A stretch of 64,000 nt of DNA from Marivirga atlantica (GTDB lineage: Bacteria; Bacteroidota; Bacteroidia; Cytophagales; Cyclobacteriaceae): the NCBI RefSeq assembly GCF_016734805.1, contig NZ_JAERQG010000001.1, forward strand, positions 1,426,001-1,490,000, read 5' to 3'. Shown here piece after piece: positions 44,288 through 52,064 of this stretch. Position numbers and translations under genes: made by a program. The first letter of the stretch is position 1. Every line of letters begins with the position of its first letter. Below the pieces are notes generated by a model. The model was not told the origin of the DNA and did no database searches. It saw only the letters and a program-made list of their open reading frames with translations.

Positions 44288-45112
44288 ATGATGCAAGTAA
44301 GTTTATCACAAATACAAGAAGCAGTAAGCTTTATACAAAGTAAAACCAATACAAAACCGGAGGTAGGTATTATACTGGGCACAGGCCTGGGTGCCTTGGT
44401 AGATGATATAGAAATTGAAGCCTCCATCAGCTATTCGGACATCCCTAACTTCCCTGTTTCAACAGTGGAAACCCATTCCGGCAAATTGATTTTCGGTAAA
44501 CTTAGCGGTAAGCAGATAGTGGCCATGCAGGGTAGGTTTCATTACTATGAAGGCTATAACATGCAGCAGGTGGTTATGCCGGTACGTGTAATGAGGCTTT
44601 TAGGCATTGAAAAGTTATTCATTTCCAATGCTGCCGGAGGTTTGAACAAAGGCTTTGAAACCAGCGACCTGATGATTATACAAGATCATATCAACCTTTT
44701 TCCGGAGAACCCTTTACGCGGCCCTAACCTGGATACTTTTGGCGGACGTTTTCCTGATATGTGGGAAGCTTATGATCCTAAATTGATTGAGCTGGCCAAA
44801 GAAGTAGCTGAGGAAAAAGGTATTGACATTAAAGAAGGTGTTTATGCCGGTGTGCCCGGCCCTAACCTGGAAACACCAGCCGAATACCGTTACCTTGAAA
44901 AAATTGGTGCCGATGCCGTGGGCATGAGTACCATACCTGAAAACATAGCTGCCCGCCATATAGATATCCCCGTTTTTGCGGTTTCGGTAATTACCGATTT
45001 ATGCTATCCTGGGAAATTAAAGAAGGTTTCCATTCCTGATATTATTGGAGCAGCCATGAAAGCCGAGCCAAAGATGACGGAGGTATTTAAAGGCTTACTG
45101 GAGAAGCTATAA
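44288..45112 (+). CDS. Purine-nucleoside phosphorylase
   Basis: Splits purine nucleosides with phosphate in purine salvage. 274 residues, trimeric PNP-I type: LGTGLGALVDDI (phosphate loop), TVETHSGKLIFG, MQGRFHYYEGY, ISNAAGGLN and GVPGPNLETPAEYRYLEKIGADAVGMS-type block with the substrate Glu and Met. The start may be the first or second of two adjacent ATG codons (44288 or 44291). Last core-like gene before the accessory region; base composition is richer in GC than the genes that follow. Confidence 0.95.
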   Translation: MMQVSLSQIQEAVSFIQSKTNTKPEVGIILGTGLGALVDDIEIEASISYSDIPNFPVSTVETHSGKLIFGKLSGKQIVAMQGRFHYYEGYNMQQVVMPVRVMRLLGIEKLFISNAAGGLNKGFETSDLMIIQDHINLFPENPLRGPNLDTFGGRFPDMWEAYDPKLIELAKEVAEEKGIDIKEGVYAGVPGPNLETPAEYRYLEKIGADAVGMSTIPENIAARHIDIPVFAVSVITDLCYPGKLKKVSIPDIIGAAMKAEPKMTEVFKGLLEKL

Positions 45113-45189
45113 TTGGATTATATAGTCAAATTGTTTAGCTTAAACTGATGTTAAACTCCAACCGATATAGAGCTTCTCTGCTAAACGAC

Positions 45190-45268
45190 AACAATCGTTT
45201 ACAAATGCTTACAATCGGTTATTCAAATAATATAAGCCGGATATAACAACTTTGGTTGCTATATTCGG
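45190..45268. promoter_or_regulatory. Direct repeats and hairpin in front of the STAS/PRTase operon
   Basis: ACAATCG occurs twice, 21 bp apart (45190-45196, 45211-45217; two helical turns), each followed by a TTA. A 14-position hairpin with one mismatch and one G-U follows (CCGGATATA at 45237-45245 against TATATTCGG at 45260-45268, inner stem CAAC/GTTG). This suggests a regulated promoter; no clear TAnnTTTG is present. Confidence 0.4.
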
Positions 45269-45311
45269 GTATTGTAGCACATATGTTAAACCGAAAAAAG
45301 TTAAATAAGAA

Positions 45312-46352
45312 ATGACTAAAAGCGTAATTAATGTTGGTCCGATGAAAAGCCTGAATAGCCTAAGTCTGTACTTGGCTCCTCAATTGGACGAATTACGTAA
45401 TAGTTATATTGAAGGAAGAGGAGCTATTCCAGTTTGGGATCTTAGAAATATTCCCCCCAAAGGAGTCAGCATTGCAGCTTTAACTTCTTTTTTATCTATT
45501 TCCAAAAAGATCAGAGACTTCATTGGAACACCAATTGAGATTTTAATCCATTGGCAACCTGAATTTCAAGGATTTCTGTCTGACATTGGATTTGTTCAGA
45601 TAGCTAGAGAATTTGACCTATATAACTGGCAAGGAATGCTTGGGGGGCACAAAACAGGTAAGACAAATCCAAAAACAAGGATTTTTTACTATAGTGATCT
45701 CCCAAATATTGATAGATCAAATAATGAACAACTTATTGAATGGAAAGATAGAAAACGACAAGAAATAAAGCACTCTATAGCTCTTCGGTTAAGTAATTTG
45801 TTCAACACTAAAATTTTTCATGAAAGTTGGAGCAATAATCTTGAAAGCGTTTTGACAATTACTGGATCAGAGCTTATTGTTAATTCGCTACTACATGGGA
45901 ATGACATTGCTTTCGTAGGAGTACAAAGAAGTTCTAGAGGCATTACTACTGCAATTTGTGATTCGGGAATTGGCTTTCCAAAATCCATGAAATCCAATTA
46001 TGAATGGCTAAAAGACAAACCTCCATTATCTCATACAAAGGCTATTATTCTGGCTTCTCTATTAAGTAAAAATAAAATTGGTCTTTACCGGGCAATTGAT
46101 GACGTGCTAGCAACAGGTGGTTACGTTAATATGTCATCTTATGACACAGAAGTTCGTTGGGAGAATCATTTATGGAATCAAGCCAAAGAACTTAAAATTC
46201 AATTTGATGGGAAAATTGTGGATATAAGCTCACTTGGCAAGCCACTAAGAGGATATAAGGCACTAGAAGAAATATATCAGGGCTATTACAAGGAGTATGA
46301 CGCTTTCCTTGTCGGTTCAAGAGTTGCATTCGAAATCCCGTTTGTCATATGA
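45312..46352 (+). CDS. STAS-like domain fused to GHKL ATPase (operon gene A)
   Basis: 346 residues, no signal or membrane segment. Residues about 37-105 look STAS-like (VWDLRNIPPKGVSIAALTSFL, then a LSDIGF block). Residues about 150-345 carry GHKL ATPase motifs: N box SELIVNSLLHG with Asn191 (186-196), G1 box CDSGIGFP (216-223), and a GLYRAIDDVLATGG stretch (257-270) in place of the usual G2. No phosphoacceptor histidine domain is seen, so an anti-sigma/MutL-like ATPase role is more likely than a sensor kinase. Its stop overlaps the next start by 4 bp (ATGA). Function not known. Confidence 0.8.
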   Translation: MTKSVINVGPMKSLNSLSLYLAPQLDELRNSYIEGRGAIPVWDLRNIPPKGVSIAALTSFLSISKKIRDFIGTPIEILIHWQPEFQGFLSDIGFVQIAREFDLYNWQGMLGGHKTGKTNPKTRIFYYSDLPNIDRSNNEQLIEWKDRKRQEIKHSIALRLSNLFNTKIFHESWSNNLESVLTITGSELIVNSLLHGNDIAFVGVQRSSRGITTAICDSGIGFPKSMKSNYEWLKDKPPLSHTKAIILASLLSKNKIGLYRAIDDVLATGGYVNMSSYDTEVRWENHLWNQAKELKIQFDGKIVDISSLGKPLRGYKALEEIYQGYYKEYDAFLVGSRVAFEIPFVI

Positions 46353-47326
46353 TTCTTGAAACGAAAAATAACGATATAACCTTTGTAGGTAGCAGGTATA
46401 TATTCACAAGAATGCAGGTTCTGATATGGTGTTCCAGTGGCACAAACCTACTCCATAGTGTGGAAAAAAAGGCTGGTGATCTACTTGCCCATTTAATTAC
46501 TGATTTTGTTGAAGACAAAACTATAGTGATAAACTTCGCAGGTATTGTCAACATCGATGACCATGCACTGGATGATGTTTTTGTCGCTTTATCAAAAATT
46601 GGAAGACAATTAATAATAATTAACGGCTACCATCTTCTAAGTATAATTGACCGACTTAAAAAGGATTATGATATAACTATTACCTCTAATTCTTCAGAAG
46701 ATTGGATTTCACTAGGAAAACAAAATCAAGTTTTATTACAAGAGATTAGCGAAGAGAGGAAAACTCTCAAAGCTGATTTTATTAAAGAATCAATTAAAAA
46801 AACCTTTATAAAATTTGATTCGAAAAGACGTCTGCATTCCACACCTATCCTAGCGAACGGAGAATACAATTCAAACTTGATCATTTCTGAAATTAAGAAG
46901 TTTATGTGGATGTGCTTTTTCATGGCCGATAGAATTCAAGAGCTTTTGGACACTTATAAGCTAACTAATGTTAAGCTACTTACTGCAAGTTTAAGAGGTG
47001 CCCCGTTTGCTGCTATGATTGGTCTGATTAAAAAACTTGAATATGAAACAATTGATCATTTTGGCCCTAAGCATAAGGTGTTTGATATTGAATTCTTAAA
47101 TCGCATAGAGAAAGGAACAAATTACATTTATATAGGTGACTTCTGCTTTGGAGGAACAGAAATAAAGATTGCCAAAACCTATACAGAAATGAAATCCTCT
47201 AAACTATGCCACGCACTAGTTTTAGGTAATCTAATTGACTCAGTCTATTTCAAAGATGAGTTTGAACTAATGTCTTTACAAAGTCTTGAGGGACTCAATC
47301 CTGATGCCGAATTCACTCTTTTATAA
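46349..47326 (+). CDS. STAS-like domain fused to phosphoribosyltransferase-like domain (operon gene B)
   Basis: 325 residues, cytosolic. N-terminal STAS-like region about 25-105 (TIVINFAGIVNIDDHALDDVF), a helical linker, and a PRTase-like domain about 175-325. The PRPP-loop equivalent is YIYIGDFCFGGTEIKIAK (259-276), with GGT where type I enzymes have TGxT, and an upstream LLTASLRGAPFAAMIG strand-loop. Because the loop deviates, nucleotide binding rather than catalysis is possible. Translationally coupled to A and two bases from C. Not recognised as a named family. Confidence 0.78.
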   Translation: MILETKNNDITFVGSRYIFTRMQVLIWCSSGTNLLHSVEKKAGDLLAHLITDFVEDKTIVINFAGIVNIDDHALDDVFVALSKIGRQLIIINGYHLLSIIDRLKKDYDITITSNSSEDWISLGKQNQVLLQEISEERKTLKADFIKESIKKTFIKFDSKRRLHSTPILANGEYNSNLIISEIKKFMWMCFFMADRIQELLDTYKLTNVKLLTASLRGAPFAAMIGLIKKLEYETIDHFGPKHKVFDIEFLNRIEKGTNYIYIGDFCFGGTEIKIAKTYTEMKSSKLCHALVLGNLIDSVYFKDEFELMSLQSLEGLNPDAEFTLL

Positions 47327-47328
47327 GT

Positions 47329-48996
47329 ATGCTAAAATCTATTCTACATATCACCGATCTTCATCTCAATAACTTTGGCGGAACTGATGAGCACCTAAGA
47401 AAAAGATATTATAAAGAGTTCTTAGATGGTCTTGTTAAATGCATCACAGATTCAAACCAGAAAGTTGACATTATTGTCATTTCTGGTGATTTTGTAGATA
47501 AGGGAAAAACAGACAACTTTCAATATGTTTCTGAAATCGTTGAATATATCGGTCTAAAGCTAAATGTTGAGAAATCAAACATTTGTGCTTGTATTGGAAA
47601 TCATGATTATGAGTATAAGAAAGAAAAATCTGATGGATCAAATAGCAGTGAACTTAGAATACCTTACAAAGACTTTTCAATTCAATATACTGCAACAGTA
47701 ATTGTCTCAAATGACCGTGCTTGTTTAGAAAAATTGGATTCTGAAATTTATTATTTGTCACTAGATTCAACTTTAGGGTCTCACCTACCAGATCGAAAAG
47801 GGAAACCGGGAAATATTTCCGAAGAAGAAGTGGATATAATAGTGAATGATATTTTAAGAGAAAACATCCCAGAAAATAGTATTCTATTAATCGGATGTCA
47901 CTATCCCATTGAGGTTTTTCCTAACAGTTTGGGCGGGGTTTCAGAAGAAAATTGGAGTGACAAACATCAGTGGAGCCAAGCTGGATTCTTAAGATCTAGA
48001 ATTAACAATATCCCAGGTGTATTAAAGATATGGTTCTTTGGCGATACTCATTTTCCAGATCATCTTTTCTATGAGAGTGCTCTCTTTGTAATGACTGGGA
48101 GGTTTGGTGGCAGTACAAATTCCGAAAGTCAACTAAGCAGGCAATGCAAGGTTGTAAACATAGATGAAGGCTCTAATATTAAAAATATTGCTACATATAA
48201 CTTCAGAATGACTACCCATGAGGATTCTGCAATGAACGGATATTGGTCTTCTGAAGTATCAGAAATTCGTACGATCCAAACATCTAAGAATGATCGAGAG
48301 GTTCCAGTAACTAAAACTCCAATTGCTCCAACGATCAATTTTGATGATATTGACAAAATAAGTGATACGATTGAAAAGAAAATTATTGAAAGAATTAAGA
48401 ATCTTGACCTTTACAGCTTTGGTCGTTTTAAAACTAGTAATGATAATACTTCTTTAGGTTGGATTTCAATCAACCAGCTTCTAAATGAACAAAAAATACT
48501 GTCAAGTATTGTCAGTAAATCCGTCTCTAGGATTGAGAACTTATTAAATCATTCCGTATCCGAGACTGCAATAATTGGATTAGATTTTTGGGGAGCAATA
48601 ATTGGAAGTCAAGTTTCTGTTCGAACTGGAATTAAGCATTTTTGTTTAGCTACTAGAGGCCATGGTCAATACCACTCAAATTTAGAGATCAAAAACACAC
48701 TGCTTGAGGAAATAATACCTAACCTTAAAAGCATTGTAGTATTTATTGATGTTATTTCTTCAGGTAGTACGGTAAACAAAACCATTGAAGCAATCAAACA
48801 ATTGAATGGTATTATTGAATTTCATCTAATCTCAGTCATTTCTAATAATAATCAACTTAAATCCGAATTTTCGAGAAACTTAAACTCTAAAGGTACATTT
48901 TGCCTTGATCTAAAAATCCCAGTATTGAACAATATAGAATTACCAGATGAGGATATACTACCTCCGAACATAGATTTTAGCATTAAAAGCGAATAA
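47329..48996 (+). CDS. Calcineurin-like phosphoesterase fused to phosphoribosyltransferase-like domain (operon gene C)
   Basis: 555 residues. The N-terminal metallophosphoesterase (about 1-270) has the five metal-site blocks: HITDLH (7-12), SGDFVD (52-57), GNHD (90-93), GCHYP (189-193) and GDTHFP (238-243). After a helical linker, a PRTase-like domain (about 375-530) has the loop VVFIDVISSGSTVNK (470-484), close to the PRPP loop of true PRTases (compare DIVSSGSTL in HisG of this window). Substrate inferred to be a nucleotide or phosphoribosyl compound. Last gene of the operon, followed by a long palindrome. Confidence 0.82.
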   Translation: MLKSILHITDLHLNNFGGTDEHLRKRYYKEFLDGLVKCITDSNQKVDIIVISGDFVDKGKTDNFQYVSEIVEYIGLKLNVEKSNICACIGNHDYEYKKEKSDGSNSSELRIPYKDFSIQYTATVIVSNDRACLEKLDSEIYYLSLDSTLGSHLPDRKGKPGNISEEEVDIIVNDILRENIPENSILLIGCHYPIEVFPNSLGGVSEENWSDKHQWSQAGFLRSRINNIPGVLKIWFFGDTHFPDHLFYESALFVMTGRFGGSTNSESQLSRQCKVVNIDEGSNIKNIATYNFRMTTHEDSAMNGYWSSEVSEIRTIQTSKNDREVPVTKTPIAPTINFDDIDKISDTIEKKIIERIKNLDLYSFGRFKTSNDNTSLGWISINQLLNEQKILSSIVSKSVSRIENLLNHSVSETAIIGLDFWGAIIGSQVSVRTGIKHFCLATRGHGQYHSNLEIKNTLLEEIIPNLKSIVVFIDVISSGSTVNKTIEAIKQLNGIIEFHLISVISNNNQLKSEFSRNLNSKGTFCLDLKIPVLNNIELPDEDILPPNIDFSIKSE

Positions 48997-49002
48997 TATA
49001 CG

Positions 49003-49116
49003 TGCTACAACAAACACTAAAAATGAATATGCGAACAGCACCTTTTGATATGACAATCCGAACAAGAAAGTTAAGTGCTTCTAGCCATAGTGGCGCATAC
49101 TCATTTTAGTTGGGCA
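49003..49116. repeat. Long imperfect palindrome, attC-like, copy X
   Basis: Starts 7 bp after the stop of gene C. TGCTACAA (49003-49010) pairs with TTGGGCA (49110-49116) with one bulge, and the 17-base arm 49017-49033 (CTAAAAATGAATATGCG) pairs with 49094-49109 with one extra A and one mismatch. Total 114 bp. The bulged bases, length and place after a stop codon recall integron attC sites, and GTTGGGC at the 3' end fits the core GTTRRRY; the left core is not canonical. Confidence 0.45.
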
Positions 49117-49137
49117 TTAACATTAATGTGGTCATAA

Positions 49138-49470
49138 ATGAGCAATCCTGATTTAGTCTTCTCACAAAAGGGTTATCCAGATATCAAAGTCTATGAAGGT
49201 CATTTTGAGATTAAAGAATCCGATATTAATATATATAAAAGGTATAATTACAATGAAATTGAAAAAGTACGACACTACAACCCAAATAAAAATTTTTGGA
49301 TGCAACTATATATAGCAACAAGTTTGATAGGTAGACTTTTTTCTCATGACGACCCATGGTATTTTAAGATATATAAAAAAAATGGTGCAGAATGGACCTA
49401 TAAGACACCTCCCGAAAGAAATTCTAAATTTGATTCAATTATTAAAGAATTAAAAACAAGAATTAAATAG
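49138..49470 (+). CDS. Small protein of unknown function, PH-like
   Basis: 110 residues. Alternating beta segments with aromatic residues (IKVYEGHFEIKESDINIYKRY, DPWYFKIYKKNGAEWTY) and a C-terminal helix suggest a pleckstrin-like bacterial PH fold. No family assigned. A short hydrophobic stretch (FWMQLYIATSLIGRLF) might touch the membrane. It is bracketed by two palindromes of equal length (49003-49116 and 49483-49599), so gene plus palindrome resembles a mobile cassette. Confidence 0.6.
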   Translation: MSNPDLVFSQKGYPDIKVYEGHFEIKESDINIYKRYNYNEIEKVRHYNPNKNFWMQLYIATSLIGRLFSHDDPWYFKIYKKNGAEWTYKTPPERNSKFDSIIKELKTRIK

Positions 49471-49482
49471 TCAAAATAAACT

Positions 49483-49599
49483 AATGCCAACATAATGTAA
49501 AACCTATTCGCTCCGCATTTCATAGGAAACTCAGCAGTAATGAGCTAGCAATTTATCTTTCACTTTGTGTCAACTTCATTAACGGCCGGATGTGGCATT
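49483..49599. repeat. Long imperfect palindrome, attC-like, copy Y
   Basis: Starts 13 bp after the stop of the 110-residue gene. AATGCC-A-ACAT (49483-49493) pairs with ATGTGGCATT (49590-49599) with one bulged A; an inner CCTAT/ATAGG hairpin lies near 49503-49523. The span of 117 bp and the bulged base match copy X. Confidence 0.4.
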
Positions 49600-49614
49600 G
49601 TAGGGTTAAACAGC

Positions 49615-49696
49615 TTTTAAGGTAATTCAATCAATTCAATTTCATGCCATCATCAGGCGGACATTCAGGTTTTATGAAGGCCGTTGGCGGTTATTA
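49615..49696 (+). repeat. Dispersed intergenic repeat, copy 1
   Basis: Shares with 54244-54316 the blocks TTTTAA-rGTAATTCA, AAyTCAA, CCATCATC, GCsGAC and a terminal GGTTATTA in the same order, roughly three-quarters identical over the first 50 bases and with a gap near the end. Confidence 0.55.
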
Positions 49697-49750
49697 GAAA
49701 ACCAGCCACAAATAAAGCCCCATCCTTTAAAATTTAAATAAATTTATTGC

Positions 49751-49797
49751 GCAAGTGAAAACTTGCACTTATATTAAGCAAGTAATTACTTGCTTAA
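49751..49797. promoter_or_regulatory. Two tandem operators for the ArsR-type regulator
   Basis: GCAAGT-N4-ACTTGC occurs at 49751-49766 and again at 49778-49793, 27 bp apart. The second is the centre of a perfect 24-bp palindrome (49774-49797). The group ends 14 bp before the regulator start codon at 49811, as expected for autoregulation. Confidence 0.75.
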
Positions 49798-49810
49798 ATT
49801 GCATGAAACT

Positions 49811-50134
49811 ATGAGAAGAGATGTTTTCAATGCCATTGCCGACCCAACTCGAAGGAACATACTAATGTCGCTAACAACTGAATCTCAAAATGTCAACTCG
49901 CTAGCTGAGCAATTTGACATGACCAGGCAAGCAGTTTCTTTGCATGTTAAGTATCTACAAGAGTGTGGAGTTATTACAATAAATAAGGAAGGTCGGGAAC
50001 GCTTTTGCAAGTTAGAAGCTCAGACCCTATCTGAAGTTGCGGATTGGCTAGAGCCATTCCGTAAAATATGGGAGTCCCGTTTTGACCAATTGGACTCTCT
50101 GTTAACTAAACTACAGGACAAAAAAGAAAACTAA
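49811..50134 (+). CDS. ArsR-family winged-helix regulator
   Basis: 107 residues from the ATG at 49811; a TTG at 49790 would start inside the operator palindrome, so it is less likely. MRRDVFNAIADPTRRNILMSL and the recognition segment MTRQAVSLHVKYLQECGVI are typical of the ArsR subgroup that accompanies AHSA1/SRPBCC proteins. No metal-binding CxCxxC is present. Two SRPBCC genes follow in the same operon (1-bp gap). Likely autorepressor through the tandem GCAAGT-N4-ACTTGC sites. Confidence 0.93.
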   Translation: MRRDVFNAIADPTRRNILMSLTTESQNVNSLAEQFDMTRQAVSLHVKYLQECGVITINKEGRERFCKLEAQTLSEVADWLEPFRKIWESRFDQLDSLLTKLQDKKEN

Positions 50135-50135
50135 T

Positions 50136-50630
50136 ATGACTGAAACAAAATTTGAAACAAACGGAAATCAACTAACTGTGACTCGAATATTTAATGCTTC
50201 AATTGACCTTGTTTGGCGAACATGGACCGAAGCAGACCTACTTGACCAGTGGTGGGCGCCCAAACCATGGGAATCCAAAACGAAACGGATGACCTTCGAA
50301 GAAAATGGGCAAAGACTTTATGCCATGTGCGGACCGAAAGGAGAAGAACATTGGGGCTTAACGACTTATGAAATCATAAACAAGCCTTCCGTCTTCACGG
50401 GAGAAGATGCTTTTTGTGATACAAATGGTAATGTCAACGAAGAAATGCCAGTCGCAAAATTTGAAAACAAATTTCATTCAACTTCTACTCAAACTACTGT
50501 AACAGTAGTTACTCAATATGCTTCTGAAGAACATTTGAAACAAGTAATTCAAATGGGAATGAAAGAGGGCTTATCAATGGCATATGAAAACTTAGATAAT
50601 CTGTTAATCAATTTAAAAGGACAAAAATGA
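50136..50630 (+). CDS. SRPBCC/AHSA1-domain protein 1
   Basis: 164 residues; a hydrophobic-ligand-binding helix-grip fold. LTVTRIFNASIDLVWRTWTEADLLDQWWAP is the AHSA1 start and the C-terminal helix QMGMKEGLSMAYENLDNLL closes the pocket. Similar ArsR-linked proteins occur widely, with no proven ligand. It overlaps the next gene by 4 bp (ATGA), so the two SRPBCC proteins are coupled. Confidence 0.92.
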   Translation: MTETKFETNGNQLTVTRIFNASIDLVWRTWTEADLLDQWWAPKPWESKTKRMTFEENGQRLYAMCGPKGEEHWGLTTYEIINKPSVFTGEDAFCDTNGNVNEEMPVAKFENKFHSTSTQTTVTVVTQYASEEHLKQVIQMGMKEGLSMAYENLDNLLINLKGQK

Positions 50631-51037
50631 AAACAGTAACAGTTCAAAACACAATTAACAGGAAAGTCAATCAAGTTTGGGAACTATGGACAACTCCTGA
50701 ACATATCAAAAATTGGAATTTTGCAACCCCCGAATGGCATTGCCCCAAAGCTGAGCATGATTTGAAAGTAGGCGGAAAACTCAACTATCACATGGCTGCC
50801 AAGGATGGCAGTATGGCCTTTGATTACACTGCAACATTTACCCGGCTAGAACCTAATAAATTGATGGAGTACAAACTAGATGATGGTAGAAAGGTTACAA
50901 TTTCATTTTCAGAAATTGGAGATAAAACAGAAGTTATCGAGACCTTTGAAGTAGAAGATGAAAACTCAGTTGAAATGCAAAGACAAGGATGGCATGCAAT
51001 TTTAGACAATTTCAAGAAATATGTTGAATCAAAATAA
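50627..51037 (+). CDS. SRPBCC/AHSA1-domain protein 2
   Basis: 136 residues. VQNTINRKVNQVWELWTTPEHIKNW and the final helix EMQRQGWHAILDNFKKYV are typical of AHSA1-like proteins. It is a paralogue-like partner of the preceding gene rather than a tandem duplicate, since conserved positions differ. Third and last gene of the ArsR operon; a long hairpin follows. Confidence 0.92.
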   Translation: MKTVTVQNTINRKVNQVWELWTTPEHIKNWNFATPEWHCPKAEHDLKVGGKLNYHMAAKDGSMAFDYTATFTRLEPNKLMEYKLDDGRKVTISFSEIGDKTEVIETFEVEDENSVEMQRQGWHAILDNFKKYVESK

Positions 51038-51054
51038 AAAAACTACCGCCAAAA

Positions 51055-51105
51055 GGTATATAGGCATAGCCGCCCTGCGGGATGGCTATGCACCATATAT
51101 AGACC
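51055..51105. terminator. Long imperfect hairpin after the ArsR-SRPBCC operon
   Basis: GCATAGCC (51064-51071) pairs perfectly with GGCTATGC (51084-51091) and the flanking GGTATATA/TATATAGACC segments extend it. No T-run. It lies between convergent genes and may act in both directions, or be another mobile-palindrome relic. Confidence 0.45.
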
Positions 51106-51141
51106 GCTAACGCTATCTAAAAATCAAAATTTTGTTGCCAT

Positions 51142-51333
51142 TTATTCCATGATAAAAACTTCCTCAATTTGCATGTTGAATACCTTTGAAATATCGTAAG
51201 CTAATTTCAATGAAGGATTGTATTTCCCTTTTTCAAGAAAAACAATAGTTTCCCTGCGCACTCCAACTTTCTTAGCAAGGTCAACTTGAGTAAGGCTATC
51301 TCTGGCACGCAGTGCTTTAATCCTGGTTCTCAT
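51142..51333 (-). CDS. Small XRE-family (YozG-type) repressor
   Basis: 63 residues, essentially one helix-turn-helix: [29 protein letters not shown]. This short type usually pairs with a membrane protein gene, as here: the upstream gene overlaps its start by 17 bp. Likely represses its own operon, possibly through the tandem repeats at 51749-51786. Confidence 0.9.
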   Translation of the reverse strand: MRTRIKALRARDSLTQVDLAKKVGVRRETIVFLEKGKYNPSLKLAYDISKVFNMQIEEVFIME

Positions 51334-51742
51334 CTATTCCGACTCTTGAAAAGTACAAGCGAGTAAAAAGGAAAATAAGTGTCATGCCAATCATTCCTAT
51401 AGCGATAACGAGCTTAGCTTTATTTACTGAATCTATTGCAAATAGGTCCAGAGCAAACAAACCAAATAGCCACATATAAATCGACATTTTATAAGCCGTG
51501 GCAGCAGCCTTTTGGGTTAATTTTTTCGAAAGTTCATCTACCGGATTTAGACCTGATTTTGCGTCCCTCAGTGCCTGAACACCAAAGTAAATCACAAATC
51601 CAACTATTAACAGCATTACGCCAATGATAATATAAGCGAACTGATTCAATGGCTTTGTGGTCTGAAATACCCAAAAGCTCATTAAACTCAAAATAACGGC
51701 AGCCACAGAAAATTTTATAATTGCTAATGTTTTTGCTTTCAT
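51317..51742 (-). CDS. Four-helix membrane protein linked to an XRE repressor
   Basis: 141 residues from the ATG at 51742 (a frame extension to 51766 would begin inside a repeat). Four hydrophobic segments at about residues 7-25, 35-55, 88-104 and 108-128. No family name is certain; proteins with this arrangement beside YozG-like regulators are common. First gene of a two-gene operon with overlapping reading frames. Confidence 0.82.
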   Translation of the reverse strand: MKAKTLAIIKFSVAAVILSLMSFWVFQTTKPLNQFAYIIIGVMLLIVGFVIYFGVQALRDAKSGLNPVDELSKKLTQKAAATAYKMSIYMWLFGLFALDLFAIDSVNKAKLVIAIGMIGMTLIFLFTRLYFSRVGIDENQD

Positions 51743-51748
51743 CGGAAT

Positions 51749-51786
51749 GTTAATTATTTCTAACAAAGTTAACTATTTCTAACACA
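51749..51786. repeat. Tandem 19-bp repeat upstream of XRE/membrane operon
   Basis: GTTAATTATTTCTAACAAA is followed directly by GTTAACTATTTCTAACACA (17 of 19 identical). An inverted partial copy, GTTAGAAATAAC, lies at 51946-51957. Position 7 bp upstream of the start codon makes it a candidate operator. Confidence 0.6.
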
Positions 51787-52064
51787 TATCCAAATCAGAT
51801 AATGAAAAAGCATCAGGCATATGATGTGAATGAATGAGGTAAATCAGTTAGGATAGCGGAAATACAGAAAAAGTAAGCCATTACTGATAGAAATCAGGAT
51901 AAATTTAAATCATAATATGTTTATTTGCTTAGGGATAAGACTATGTTAGAAATAACGGCTTGATAGTTTTAAAGAGTCAGTTATCAAATTTGGCGTGATA
52001 CAGAAGAGCACTCAAGGTATGAAACGCAGCAAAGAGCATTGAAATATCAAAAGAAATTGAGCAT

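Larger units (their letters stand above)
49471..49773. other. Gap before the ArsR operon
   Basis: No gene seen. It holds palindrome Y (49483-49599), a dispersed repeat (49615-49696) that recurs near 54.25 kb, and an AT-rich promoter stretch leading into the tandem operators at 49751-49797. Confidence 0.6.

Noticed and set aside
49600-49614. GTTAAAC as a definite integron core site
   Set aside because: The GTTRRRY pattern occurs by chance about once per kilobase, so on its own it proves nothing.
49790-49810. TTG start for the ArsR gene
   Set aside because: It lies within the operator palindrome; the ATG at 49811 matches the usual N-terminus of the family.
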